64,000 nt of DNA from NCBI GenBank assembly GCA_963746605.1, contig CAVVCH010000001.1:1-64000 (forward strand), given 5' to 3'. This document shows positions 25,971 through 35,716 of this stretch, piece after piece (position 1 is the stretch's first letter; the number at the start of each line of letters is the position of its first letter). The translations under genes were made by a program, and so were the position numbers. A model generated the notes under the pieces. The model did not search any database and was not told the DNA's origin. It saw only the letters and a list, made by a program, of their open reading frames with translations. The DNA comes from CAVQSS01 sp963746605 (GTDB lineage Bacteria > Desulfobacterota > RBG-13-43-22).

Positions 25971-28900
25971 TCATTCGAAGGGATGGAAAGGGACCCATCT
26001 TTCTGGCCGATGGAGAGGGGTTGGAAGGCCACCTTCACCGTGCAGTTCTGAGACGGCCCTAAACTTTTCCCTGAACATTTGTCCTTCTATAATTATGTAG
26101 TTCGCGCTATTCACACCGGTCAATGAAACCGTTCCCATGATCAAGTTTGAAACTCCGGTATTGATCAAGGAAACCGTTTTGGCCGGAGAGAGGGCGTTAA
26201 CCGTCAGAGACCCAAAATTAAGCTCCGGTTCTCCCAAAGGCAAGGTCACAACCATATTGGCAGGGCTGCCGGATGCGAATTGCCAACTGTAGGGGGACAT
26301 GGCGTTCCCCATTTTGTCTTTGATCCCGGCGGTCAATTGCGCCGTGTAGGATTTCGACGAAACTAGCGGGCTGAGAGGCATGAATACCGCGGTTTTAGTC
26401 TGCTCATCGTAAAAGACGGACCCCGTTAAACCAACCACCTTGAAGGTCGACGTGTTAACCGTCGAGGGATCGAGGGCTTCCGAGAAGGTGGCGGTAATGG
26501 CCGGACTGTAGCGGGGCGGATTCTGAGCAATCGGGGCGGTGACGACCGGCACGTTGGCGGCTCCGGCAGCAGGTGACGTGCTCACCACAGTCGGAGACTT
26601 AGTATCAGTATGGGTTAGGTCCCACATTGAGGAACGACTGTTGCCGGCCGGCTGTCCGATCCGCCGTTGCTGACCACAAAATCGAGCCGGTCCTGGCCGA
26701 CGAATTCACCCATGGATTGGTAGGTCAACGAAGGGGGCGTTCCGGTCAGGGTTCCATAGCGCGGTGCCGCGGTAATCCGATAGCTGAGCGAACCAGTCGG
26801 TCTCCCGGTCAGCGCGATGGGCTTAGCAGTCCCTGAGGTGGTCGTCAGGCTCTGCGGGTCTGCTGCCAGGGTGCTCACCAGGTGAACGACCGGATTGGTT
26901 GGGGTGATTTCATTGGAGCTCGGAAAGTAGACCTCGGCTCTATTGACAATCTGGGTCCCCACAGCCGCATCGGATCTTACCTGAACGCTGAAAGAAACGG
27001 CTTTTTATTTCCAGGCCCCGGGTAGGGCGCCAGCGTTCCGACATCCCAGCTCAAAAGCCTGCCGGTCGCCAGGTAGGTCCCGCCATCATTTATGACTCGC
27101 GTAGATTCATCCAGGGCTGGATCGAGCTCGTCCAGGAGAAGACCCCTGTAGGCGTCCGTGCCCAGGTTTTCGGACTGATGGTAGGAGGTCATTCTTTGCC
27201 GGGAGGATCCCCCCTTTTAAATCTGCGGATTTGATGTTCGGGTTCGGTGGTCGGGATTTCGGAATTTTGGAGGCGCAGGAGGGTGGGGGGCAGACGGCCT
27301 TTTGAAGCTACACGATTTCCGTTGCCGCATATTTGTCGATGGCGTACAGATCGCTACCGGTGCTCCGTAAATTCCGCCCAGGTGGTGTTGCACTTCTGAT
27401 GAAATGACACCTCTTCGAAGAGGGTTTACGAGATCGACCTCCAGAGCCCATTCGGGTCGCACTCTTTCTTTTCATTTCGTAGAATATGGGAATCAGGATT
27501 ATCGTTACATTCTTTGCGCACGGAAGCGTATCCACATAATCCTTTAATTTTCCCCAGCCTCTCGTCGAGCGTAACGGTGCATTTGGCGCAGACGTCGGGC
27601 TCCTGGTCCGGGCGCAGGCGACGCAATCCAGGGTATCACCGGCGTACTTCAATAGTTTCGATGTACTTACCCGATGACATAAGAAGGAAGCCCTTCGACC
27701 GCGCAATTGAACATGCACTGGTAAAAGGTGAGACTGTGACTCTCGGCCCACGTTCCCCAGGGGATTATGGAGCCGTCGTTTCGATTGATGGTCAGGCCGC
27801 CATTGGTATCGAAGAGAGTGTACTTGTCCTTTTGAACTTTCTCGATGTGGGCGCGACCGCCGGTGCTGTAAGAAACATGGGGGCAAAATCGGCAAAGTCA
27901 AACAATACCAGCCGAACTAAGGTAGTCCCGTCGTTAAAGGCAACCTGTTGGCCTACGTTATAGAATTGAAACCCCAAGGACAACGCCTGGTTGAGAAGAT
28001 TATCCAGGGGTTGGTCCTGAAGGCGTAGGGTGGCGATCTCCTGGGAAGTCAGGGTTTTATTCTGGACGAGTTGAACCGTACCATAGGTACAGGTACTCGG
28101 CCACATTAAGGTTTCCCGGATAATTTACAGCGCCCATATTGACCATCAAGTTCACCTTCGAATGCAGGGGCAGTCCCCAGGGAACGTTGACCTTTACATA
28201 AAGCTGCCCTTTGCCTCCGGGGGTCACATTCCCAGCTTCCAGAATACCTGATTGGCATCGCTCCGGTAGATGGCGCCGCTGGTCCGGACAGATAAGTGAA
28301 AGCTCCCGGAAGGTCGAAAACGACCACGGCGTTCTCGAGGGTAAAACCAAGGACATTTTCGTATTCGATCAGAAAAGTTCCCTCCGCGCCCGGGCTGATG
28401 TAGTTGAGCCCATATACATATACCAGGCTGGCCGGAGGAAATTTGGTCTGTACCGGCGTCGAAGTGGGCACGTTTCCCGAGAATGCACCGGTTCCAAGTT
28501 GCCCCAGAGTTATAACCGCAGCCCCAGATTGTGCCGTCGGCTTTGAGCATCAGGTTGAATTCCCCTCCGGCGGCCACGTTGGAAACCCCCGTCAGAAAAG
28601 TCGTCGGGTCGGAAGGATCTTTCATCTTTAGGGGGGTGGCTTGTTGTCCGTGGTGGGGTCGCAGAGCTTGCCCCCGTATTCCACCCCCATCCGTACACCG
28701 TCCCATTCTGTTTCACTGCCACCGCATGCCGGTCATTCGCACCGATGGCCGATTCCGGACAGGTGTCCGGTGGGTCGGTTGGATCGATGACTTGCACAAA
28801 TAACTTCAGAGGCGACAGAGAGGATCCGATCGGGGTTCCATCTCCAAGCTGACCCTCCAGGTTACGGCCGGCGGCCCAGACTGTGTTATCCCCTTTGAGG

Positions 28901-29668
28901 ACCACCGTGTGTTCCCATCCTCCTGCGATGGCTATGACATTCGTTATGCCTGCTACCTGGCCGGCCACATTCTGGGGTGGAGAAGCCCTGTTCCGTCCGA
29001 TCCGCACATACGCCTGGCTTCCCCATGTCCACACCGTCTTGTTGTTTTTTAGAGCGATCGAATGAATCGATCCGGCCGCGATGGCTTTTACCCCGGTCAG
29101 AAATCCCGAAGGATCCGTCGGGTCCTTCACTCGGACCGGTGTCAGTTTCCCCTCGCACGTACTATCTCCCAGTTGGCCATTAGCATTGTACCCCCAGGCC
29201 CAAACCGTTCCATCGGCTTTTAGGGCGAGGCTATGTCGTCTCCCGCTGCAACCGCGATCACTCCAGTTATGAACCCGGTAGCATCCGATGAGTCCTTCAC
29301 CTGGACAGGCGTAGGCTGGCTCGTCGTAGTTCCATCGCCCAGTTGGCAATTGTCCATTCCAGCCCCATGCCCACACGGTCCCGTCCGCTCGGACGGCCAG
29401 GGTATGGCTTGTACCGGCCGCGACCGCAATCGATATTTCGGAGCATGGCTACCCGGGTCGGAACGTTAGAATTCGTCCAAGACCCGTTACCCAACTGCCC
29501 GCTCCCATTCTGGCCCCACGTCCACACCGTCCCGTCAACTCTCAACGCCACGGTGTGGTCACCGCCGGATGCAAGGGTGATGATGTCCAGGCTGTACCCC
29601 GGAGAAGCCCCCAGAAAATTCAAACCCGTAAAAACCAAAAGCAGTATCAGACCCATTTTGATTTTCAT
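25971..29668 (-). pseudogene. giant secreted RCC1-repeat modular protein, multiply frameshifted
   Basis: A reconstructed protein of about 1,230 residues in about ten frame segments. ATG 29666-29668 begins a signal peptide (MGLILLLVFTGLNFLGASPG). At least six RCC1-type blades follow (IITLASGGDHTVALRVDGTV, WTWGQNGSGQLGNG, and later LALKADGTVWAWGYNANGQL). Next are a DUF11-like stretch (GAEGTFLIEYENVLGFTLEN, FDLPGAFTYLSGPA), a cysteine-rich CVAC...CAKC segment near 27.6 kb, an Ig-like ITAAPRYGTLTGTPPSLTY segment, a Big_5-type domain (VVSTSPAAGAANVPVV, ATFSEALDPSTVNTSTF) and an ASPM/SPD-2/Hydin-like ELNFGSLTVNALSPAKTVSL. A surface adhesin-like role is inference. The frame breaks may be errors or decay. 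Confidence 0.72.
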
Positions 29669-29746
29669 AAAACGAACCTTTCTAACCTGCAAATTATTTG
29701 CCAAATCTCAGGAAAAGAGATAATTGCTCTTGTTCCAGAAGGTATA

Positions 29747-29760
29747 GCAAATCCTGTACC
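29747..29760 (-). promoter_or_regulatory. sigma-54 (-24/-12) promoter candidate for the RCC1-protein gene
   Basis: Minus-strand GGGTACAGGATTTGCT has GG-N10-GC spacing and TTGCT at -12; it lies 122 bp from the palindrome pair and gives a 67-base leader. A second, closer match to consensus (TGGCAAATAATTTGCA, GG/GC at 29689-29702) would start the transcript only about 10 bases before the start codon, so I prefer the former. Confidence 0.35.
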
Positions 29761-29881
29761 CAGCCAATAAGAAATTGGCCGGTTGAGAATGATTACTATT
29801 AAATGAAAAGAATCAAATGCATTATAAGTGGAAAGGCTGATCGAATTCCGGTTCAGGATTGGAGAAGGAAGGAGGCAGCGA

Positions 29882-29928
29882 TGGTTGAAATCAACCAATA
29901 AGAAATTAATGGCTGGTTGATTTCAACC
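29882..29928. promoter_or_regulatory. paired palindromic sites (enhancer-like), copy 2
   Basis: TGGTTGAAATCAACCA (29882-29897) and TGGTTGATTTCAACC (29914-29928), 32 bp from start to start. They lie 13 bp after the stop of the NtrC-family activator gene and upstream of the RCC1-protein gene, the same arrangement as at 25581-25627. Confidence 0.6.
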
Positions 29929-29940
29929 GCTACTAGGATA

Positions 29941-31303
29941 TCACAGGTCATGCAGCATCATCCGGTAGCGCAAATGGCTGCGACTGATGCCTAGCGATGT
30001 GGGCGGCCTGGCTTTTGTTTGCTTTGCAGTGTTCTAGAGCCCGGCGGATCAGTTCCCGCTCGGCCTCGGCCAGGGTGGGGAGGGATCCGGCCGGATCGGA
30101 TTTGGCGGGAGGTCGTTAGCGTCAGTCTTTTCCCATATCCCGGGGTAAGCGGCCAGGGCCTCCAGACCGACGGTCCCCCCTGGTTCAATAGGGCCACCGA
30201 CCGGAGGACGTTCATCAGCTCCCGTACGTTGCCCGGCCAGGGGTAGGCCATCAGCGACGCCGCTGCCCCCGTTCACCGAGGCGCAGACCGGTCAGGCCCA
30301 GCTCCTTTCCGAATACTTGAAGATAGTGTTCGGCCATGGGCGAGGATATCTTCTTTCCGCTCCCGAAGCGGAGGAAGCTGAAGGGGAAAGGACATGAGCC
30401 GGTGCAGCAGGTCCGGCCGGAATTTTCCCTGCTCGGACAATTCCTTGAGGGGTTGGTTGCTGGAGGCCACGATCCGGCAGTTGACTTCGGCCAGCTTGCT
30501 GGAACCGACCGGATAGAAGCGCTTGTCCTCGATGGCCTGCAGGGTCTTGGCCTGCAGGGGGAGATCCAGTTCGCTGACCTCATCCAGAAAAAGGGTCCCG
30601 CCCTGGGCCAACTGGAATTTCCCCTTGGCCCGGGCGACGGCCCCGGTAAAGGCCCCTTTCTCGTGCCCGAAGAGCTCGCTTTCCAGGAGCGTGGAAGGGA
30701 TGGCGGCGCAATTGATCTTGACGAAGGGGCCGTCCTTGGAAGGTCCCAGGCGGTGGATGATTTGGGCGATCAGGTCCTTGCCGGTGCCGGTTTCCCCCAG
30801 GAGCAAGACGGTGTAATCGGTGGGGGCCACGGTCTTCACCCGCTCCAGCAGGGTTTGGATGGCTGGGGATTTCCCGATAAACAGGGGGTCGCCCAGACTT
30901 TCTCTTGAGGAGTTGCCGGAGGTTGCGGTTTTCTTCGGCCAGGGCCCGGACCTTCAGGGCGCTGCGCACGGCGGCCAGGAGGGTTTCTTCCTGAAAGGGC
31001 TTGGCCAGGTCGTCAAAGGCCCCCTCCTTGATCAGCTCCACGGCCGAGGGGATGGACCCGAAGGCGGTCAGGGCGATAAAAGGGACCTCCGGAGAAACGG
31101 CGTTTCGGTGCCGCAGGAGGTCGAGACCGCTGAAAGGCTCCATGAACAAATCGGAAAGAATCAGGTCGAAGGGCTGTTCGTCCAGCAGGCGGGCCGCTTC
31201 TTTTCCCTCCGTTGTCGTCACAACTTCATACTGTTCGGCCGCAACATCAGATTAAGATCTGACAATACCGGCTTTCGTCATCCACGACCAGGAGACGGGG
31301 CAT
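29941..31303 (-). pseudogene. NtrC-family sigma-54-dependent response regulator, frameshifted
   Basis: About 450 residues in several frames. It starts at ATG 31301-31303 (MPRLLVVDDESRYCQIL) after AAAGGAG and overlaps the kinase stop (TGATG). The receiver domain continues after a shift near 31240 with FDLILSDLFMEPFSGLDLL, where Asp of LSDL is the likely phospho-site. The AAA+ domain (30273-30839 frame) shows Walker A GETGTGKD, the sigma-54 contact loop GAFTGA and Walker B GGTLFLDEVS. A Fis-type HTH closes it (LIRRALEH..., then GISRSHLRYRMMLHDL and TGA at 29941-29943). GAFTGA shows it acts with sigma-54. Its likely targets are the palindromes just downstream and at 25.6 kb. Breaks are near 31240, 30850, 30290 and 30030. 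Confidence 0.8.
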
Positions 31304-33807
31304 CAAAGGACTCCTTTCGGACGGGAAAGCCCAACATCTCGCCGGGGGAAAAACAAGGTGACCGGGTTCCTTCCCCTTCCAGAGGATTTTATCCGGATAG
31401 AACCCCCGTGGGCCTCCATTACTTTCTTCGCTAAAGCAAGACCCAGGCCAAGTCCGGACTCCTTGGTGGTAAAAAAGCGATCGAACACCCGGGGAAGATC
31501 TTTTTCCGGGATTCCCTTGCCGGTGTCCTGGACGGAGGCCCAGGCCATCCCGGAAGGACTGATCCAGTCCGGTGGCCAGAAGCAATTCGCCTCCCTCGGG
31601 CATGGCCGCTTCGGCATTGGAGAAGAGGTTCAATAAGACTTGATAGACCTGCCGGGAATCGAGCGGGACTTTTCAGCCGGGAGGTCCAGTTGAAAACGGA
31701 TGGTCAGCGGCACCGGATTTTTCCGCCTGGATTCCCAGAGGTAGGCGACGGACTGGACCAGGTCGTTCAAGTCGGTATCGGTCTTTTGGGGCGGGGCTAT
31801 GCGGGCGAATTGCATGAACTCGTCCACCAGGGCCGTCAGGCGGTCGGTTTCATCGAGTATGAAATGCAGCACTTCGGCATTGCTGGCAGGGTCTTGATTT
31901 TTAAGGAGTATTTCGGCGGAACCCCGGATGATCCCCAGCGGGTTCTTGAGTTCGTGGGCCAGTACGGCGGAGCCTTCCCCGAGATTGGCCATCTGTTCGG
32001 CCTGCATGAGCCGGTTGGTCAACTCGCTCAGGGAGAGGTTGGTCTGCTGGAGTCCTTCCAGCAGCCGGGCGTTGCCCACCTGGTGGGCGGCCTGGGTAAC
32101 CAGGGTGCGGATCACGTGGACCTCTTCAGAGTTCAGCAGGCGGTTGGTCCGCTTCCCGCCCAGCAGATAAAAACCCCATAGTTCGTCGCCGCTCATCAGG
32201 GAAAAAACAGAGGCCACCCCGATCTTCTTTAAGGAGTCGACCGAGGCGTTTCTCCGGGGCCGGTGGATTCTCTTCGGAGTCGATGATATCCCAAAACGTT
32301 TTAAGCGGTTCCCCTTTTACCAGGTTCTCCAAGGTGGGTTATGACCTGAGGAGTTGCCGCCAGCCATCGTCCGGGGTTCGTCCGGAGTTCCCAGTCTTCC
32401 GAAAAGGGCCTCCGTAAATACAGGGCCGCCTGATCGATCGCCAGTTTCTGGGGCAGGCTGCTGAGCAGCACCGCGGCCAGATCATTCAGATTGAACGATC
32501 GGGATAATCGATCGCTCTCTTCCAGCAACAGCGCCGGTAGGGCGATGCGTTCCGGAAAGAGGGCCTTTCAATTCCCCGCTGGATCTGGTTTTTCAGGGGA
32601 TTGAAGCCGAAGGCCAGCCCGATGAGGATCAAGAAGTCCGAGCGAAACCAGGATCCCGTTGCCATTCCGGCCAGGAATTCTTCTTTCAACAGCCATAAGG
32701 CGGCCAGATAACCCAGCGAAAGAAGACCGACGGAGATGGCGTACACCAGGCTCCCTTCCAGGACCCGGTCCACATCCATTAACCGGTAACGGTACAAGGC
32801 GAAAAAATAGGAAAAGACGATCAAGGGCAGCGAGACCAGGCTCAAACCGTAACTGATCAGAGGAGCGCCTGCCAAAGCGATCGGCAGGGAATAAAAGAGG
32901 ATATAGGGGGACATGCCGAGCAGATGTCCCCAGATGAGCCACTTGAGCTGGGCCTTCAGAAGGGCATCCCGGGTGGTATAGAAAGAACGGAGAAGGATGG
33001 TGAAGGTACATCCGATGATGAGTCCGGAGGTCAGGTGGAGCAAACGCAAAGACCGCTCATAACCGAAGATGGCTTCCCCACCGGATAAAAAGGCGGCGCC
33101 CAGGGCTGAAGCGGGGGGGAGGAAATAGACCACCCAGGGAACCCAGGAGCGGATTCGAAAATGTTCCCGGACAGTCAGAAAAATAATGATCAGGTGCAGC
33201 CAGGCCGAGAATATGAATGACAGTGCCCCGAACCGGACGGCTGTCAGCAGCGGCAGACGGGGACTTATTTCAATGGCCAGGTGACGGCCGGAATGATTGA
33301 AAACACTTAAGGCCGCCACCAGCAGCAGCAGGGAAAGGAGACGGACTCGGAGTTGATCGGGATAACGAAAATAAAGAAAGGCGCCGCTGAAAAAAATAAA
33401 CCAGGCCAGAAACCAGATCCAGAAAGGGCCCCAGAGGTCCTTCGCCGAAAAAGACCTCAAAGACAGGATGGCGGCCCGGCTCCGCCTTTTTGATCCGTCA
33501 CGGTGATCGACACCGGCCGGTCCAGAGACCAGGAGGGACCCGGTCCCGGCGGGAGTTGCAGGAGCGATTGAAACCAGGCGGAGACGGGGATTCCGTCAAC
33601 GGCGGTGATCCGCTGCCCGATCTTCACAGGAGGGAAAGTCCGGGCCTCGGCGACGGTTTGGATGGTGTATCAGTATCCTCCGGAACGGAAGACCCCATAG
33701 ATGCCGGTTTGGGGGGCCCTGACAAAGAGGAGGAGCCGATCAATGCCATACACGGCGATGGCCAGGATAAGAAAGAAACCTGCCCAGTGGACCAGGCGCT
33801 GGGACAT
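31303..33807 (-). pseudogene. membrane sensor histidine kinase (PDZ-like, 7TM, GAF, HisKA, HATPase), frameshifted
   Basis: About 830 residues reconstructed. The start ATG 33805-33807 lies two bases after the upstream ATPase stop. An N-terminal TM (FFLILAIAVYGIDRLLLFV) precedes a PDZ-like segment (VKIGQRITAVDGIPVSAW), interrupted by an in-frame TGA at 33670-33672. Then come about eight TM helices (32486-33460 frame), a linker YRLMDVDRVLEGSLVYAI and a GAF domain (FNLNDLAAVLLSSLPQKLAI). HisKA has the phospho-histidine box AHELKNPLGIIRGSAE, and the HATPase has DTGKGIPEKDLPRVFDRFFT and GLGLGLALAKKVMEAHGG. Its stop overlaps the response-regulator start. The membrane topology suggests sensing of an envelope or lipid-phase signal. 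At least four indels. Confidence 0.78.
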
Positions 33808-33809
33808 CT

Positions 33810-34982
33810 TCAAGGCGTGAATTCGCGGTCCCATAGCGCGTCGAGGAAAAGGCGATAGGGGAGTATTCGGACCACCCCCACCTGCCGCGCCCGGTCTTCC
33901 AGGCTGACACAGAGAAAGTGCTTAAGGTTTTTCTCTTCCGCTAGGGCGTTCAGAGATTTCAGGTCCTGAATGGTTACGGTTTTCTTGGCTTTGATTTCTA
34001 GGGCGGTGTGATCGCCCAGGATAAAATCGACCTCGAATCCTGAGTTGGAACGCCAATAGTTGACCGGCTCGCCGGAGAGATAGTCCCGGTAACTCAGCAG
34101 CTCATGAAGGATCCAGGTCTCAAAGGCCAGCCCGAACTCGGGTGTGCCTGGTTTAACCAAGCGGCCCTGTAAGGCTGAAGCTACGCCTACATCGAAGAAA
34201 TAGTACTTGGAAGATGTCAGTGGCTTACGTTTCTGGGAATGGCGCCAAGCCGGGACTTCGTGCAGGAGCAGGGTATCCTTTAATATTTCGAAATACTCAT
34301 AGACCGTGGTGCGGGGTACCTGGGCATCATTGGAAACATTGGTATAGTTGACGACCGTCGCATTACACAGAGCGGCTACGTGCAGGAATCGGCTGAAGGC
34401 GGGTACGTTTCGGGTCGCCCCTTCCGCAACGATTTCCTGTTGCAAGTAGGTGCCGGTATACGCGTCCAGATCCGCTTGGGGATCGTCGGAGAAATAGACA
34501 GACGGCAGTAAACCTCGGGCAATGGCCTTTCCCAGATCGAAACGCGTCCCCAATTCCCGATAGGTCAAGGGATGCAGGTATCGGGTACGCGCGCGACCAC
34601 CGAGCAGGTTGACGCCACCCCGCCTCAATTTGCGGGCGCTGGACCCTGTTAAAAGAAATCGAATCCTTCGTTTCTCGATAAGGCGATGGACTTCGTTGAG
34701 CAGTTCAGGAAGGCGCTGGACTTCGTCAATTACCACTACCTTATTTTCTGGTAACAGTTGCTCTTCCAGAAGACCGGGATTTCGGCTGAGGGCCAGGTAA
34801 ACGGAACTATCGAGTAGATCGTATAATTGGATCCCGGAAAACAGCCGATGAATCAGGAAGGTCTTTCCGGTCTGACGCGGCCCGAAAAGAAAGTGTGATT
34901 TCGACCCCATCCAGTCGACAAGGTCAGGAAGACGATCGAGGGCAGGCGGCTCGTGGCCTTTTTCAGGCTTTGACGCTTTCAT
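33810..34982 (-). CDS. AAA_14/DUF4143 ATPase
   Basis: About 390 residues, from ATG 34982 (or 34988, two codons earlier). An N-terminal AAA_14 ATPase carries Walker A FGPRQTGKTFLIHRLF (about 33-48), Walker B KVVVIDEVQRLPELL and sensor-like LLTGSSARKLR. The C-terminal DUF4143 domain contains YYFFDVGVASAL and a restriction-endonuclease-like end (NSGFEVDFILGDHTALEIKA) with E, D and E-x-K residues. The family is widespread in anaerobes and archaea and of unknown function. The gene is intact, unlike its downstream neighbours, and ends two bases before the histidine kinase, so it may be the first gene of an ATPase-kinase-regulator unit or a later insertion. Confidence 0.88.
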   Translation of the reverse strand: MKASKPEKGHEPPALDRLPDLVDWMGSKSHFLFGPRQTGKTFLIHRLFSGIQLYDLLDSSVYLALSRNPGLLEEQLLPENKVVVIDEVQRLPELLNEVHRLIEKRRIRFLLTGSSARKLRRGGVNLLGGRARTRYLHPLTYRELGTRFDLGKAIARGLLPSVYFSDDPQADLDAYTGTYLQQEIVAEGATRNVPAFSRFLHVAALCNATVVNYTNVSNDAQVPRTTVYEYFEILKDTLLLHEVPAWRHSQKRKPLTSSKYYFFDVGVASALQGRLVKPGTPEFGLAFETWILHELLSYRDYLSGEPVNYWRSNSGFEVDFILGDHTALEIKAKKTVTIQDLKSLNALAEEKNLKHFLCVSLEDRARQVGVVRILPYRLFLDALWDREFTP

Positions 34983-35215
34983 CGTCAAATATTATGTCAA
35001 ATGACGAAACCGCCGTCAATAAAAAATCAATCCGGGATGACAGTTTAGGACTTTTGGCCAGGTTAGAACCCGTCAAGAAATAAGCTGTACAATGCCGCGG
35101 TATCTCCGTTCATGCTGAGCCTGCCGAAGCATGGCCGTATCGTTCACCCTTCGACAAGCTCAGGGCGAACGGTTGTAGTGTCGCTTTGTCAAGATTATTT
35201 GTTTACAGATCCTTA

Positions 35216-35686
35216 TCACCGGTGATATTTCTCGCCGGCCTGAACCGTCAGGTAACGGTAGAGCTGTTCGCTGAAAACCAGGGCGCTCATTTCATGGGTC
35301 AGGGTCAGGGAAGAAAGGGAGAGTATTTGATGGGCCTCGGATAGAGCCCGCGGGGAAAGCCCTAGCGGCCCTCCGATAAAAAAAAAGGTTTTCTTGATTC
35401 CCTGTCGACCTAAATCGGTCAGGAAGTCAAACCACTGTTCCGAGGCCAAGGGCTTTCCCTGTTGATCTAAAGCCACCCGGTAGCCGTCCGCTGAGATTTT
35501 TTCGAGGATCCTGTCTCCCTCTCTCTGCTTGATCAAAGATTCGTTACAGCCGTGGTTGATTTTTTCCTCTTTAACCGGGATGACCGAAAACTCCGTGTAG
35601 CGGGTAATGCGCCGGCGATAGAGGTCCATCCCCTCCACAATAAAAGGCGCCTTGAATTTTCCAACGGTGACCAGCACATACTTCAT
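35216..35686 (-). CDS. rlmH: 23S rRNA (pseudouridine1915-N3) methyltransferase
   Basis: A 156-residue SPOUT methyltransferase that modifies pseudouridine 1915 in helix 69 of 23S rRNA. ATG 35684-35686 (MKYVLVTVGKFK) is chosen over the upstream in-frame codon at 35704. The SAM-binding knot motif FFFIGGPLGLSPRALSEA (about 100-117) and the C-terminal LTHEMSALVFSEQLYRYLTV are diagnostic, and YHR at the end is typical. It is preceded by thrC on the same strand (30-base gap). Confidence 0.95.
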   Translation of the reverse strand: MKYVLVTVGKFKAPFIVEGMDLYRRRITRYTEFSVIPVKEEKINHGCNESLIKQREGDRILEKISADGYRVALDQQGKPLASEQWFDFLTDLGRQGIKKTFFFIGGPLGLSPRALSEAHQILSLSSLTLTHEMSALVFSEQLYRYLTVQAGEKYHR

Positions 35687-35716
35687 GAACGATCCGTTAC
35701 CCAACCATACGAAAAC

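Noticed and set aside
29689..29702. Best consensus -24/-12 element before the RCC1-protein gene
   Set aside because: It would start transcription about 10 bases before the start codon, through the ribosome-binding site; a weaker match at 29747-29760 fits spacing better. Kept only as an alternative.
33670..33672. Second selenocysteine candidate in the histidine kinase
   Set aside because: No redox-protein context and no SECIS-like hairpin right after it; it sits at a probable Trp position in a region full of errors.
25311..33807. Prophage or transposon origin of the accessory block
   Set aside because: No integrase, transposase, phage structural gene or tRNA-flanking attachment site is visible; the DUF4143 ATPase alone is not evidence of mobility.
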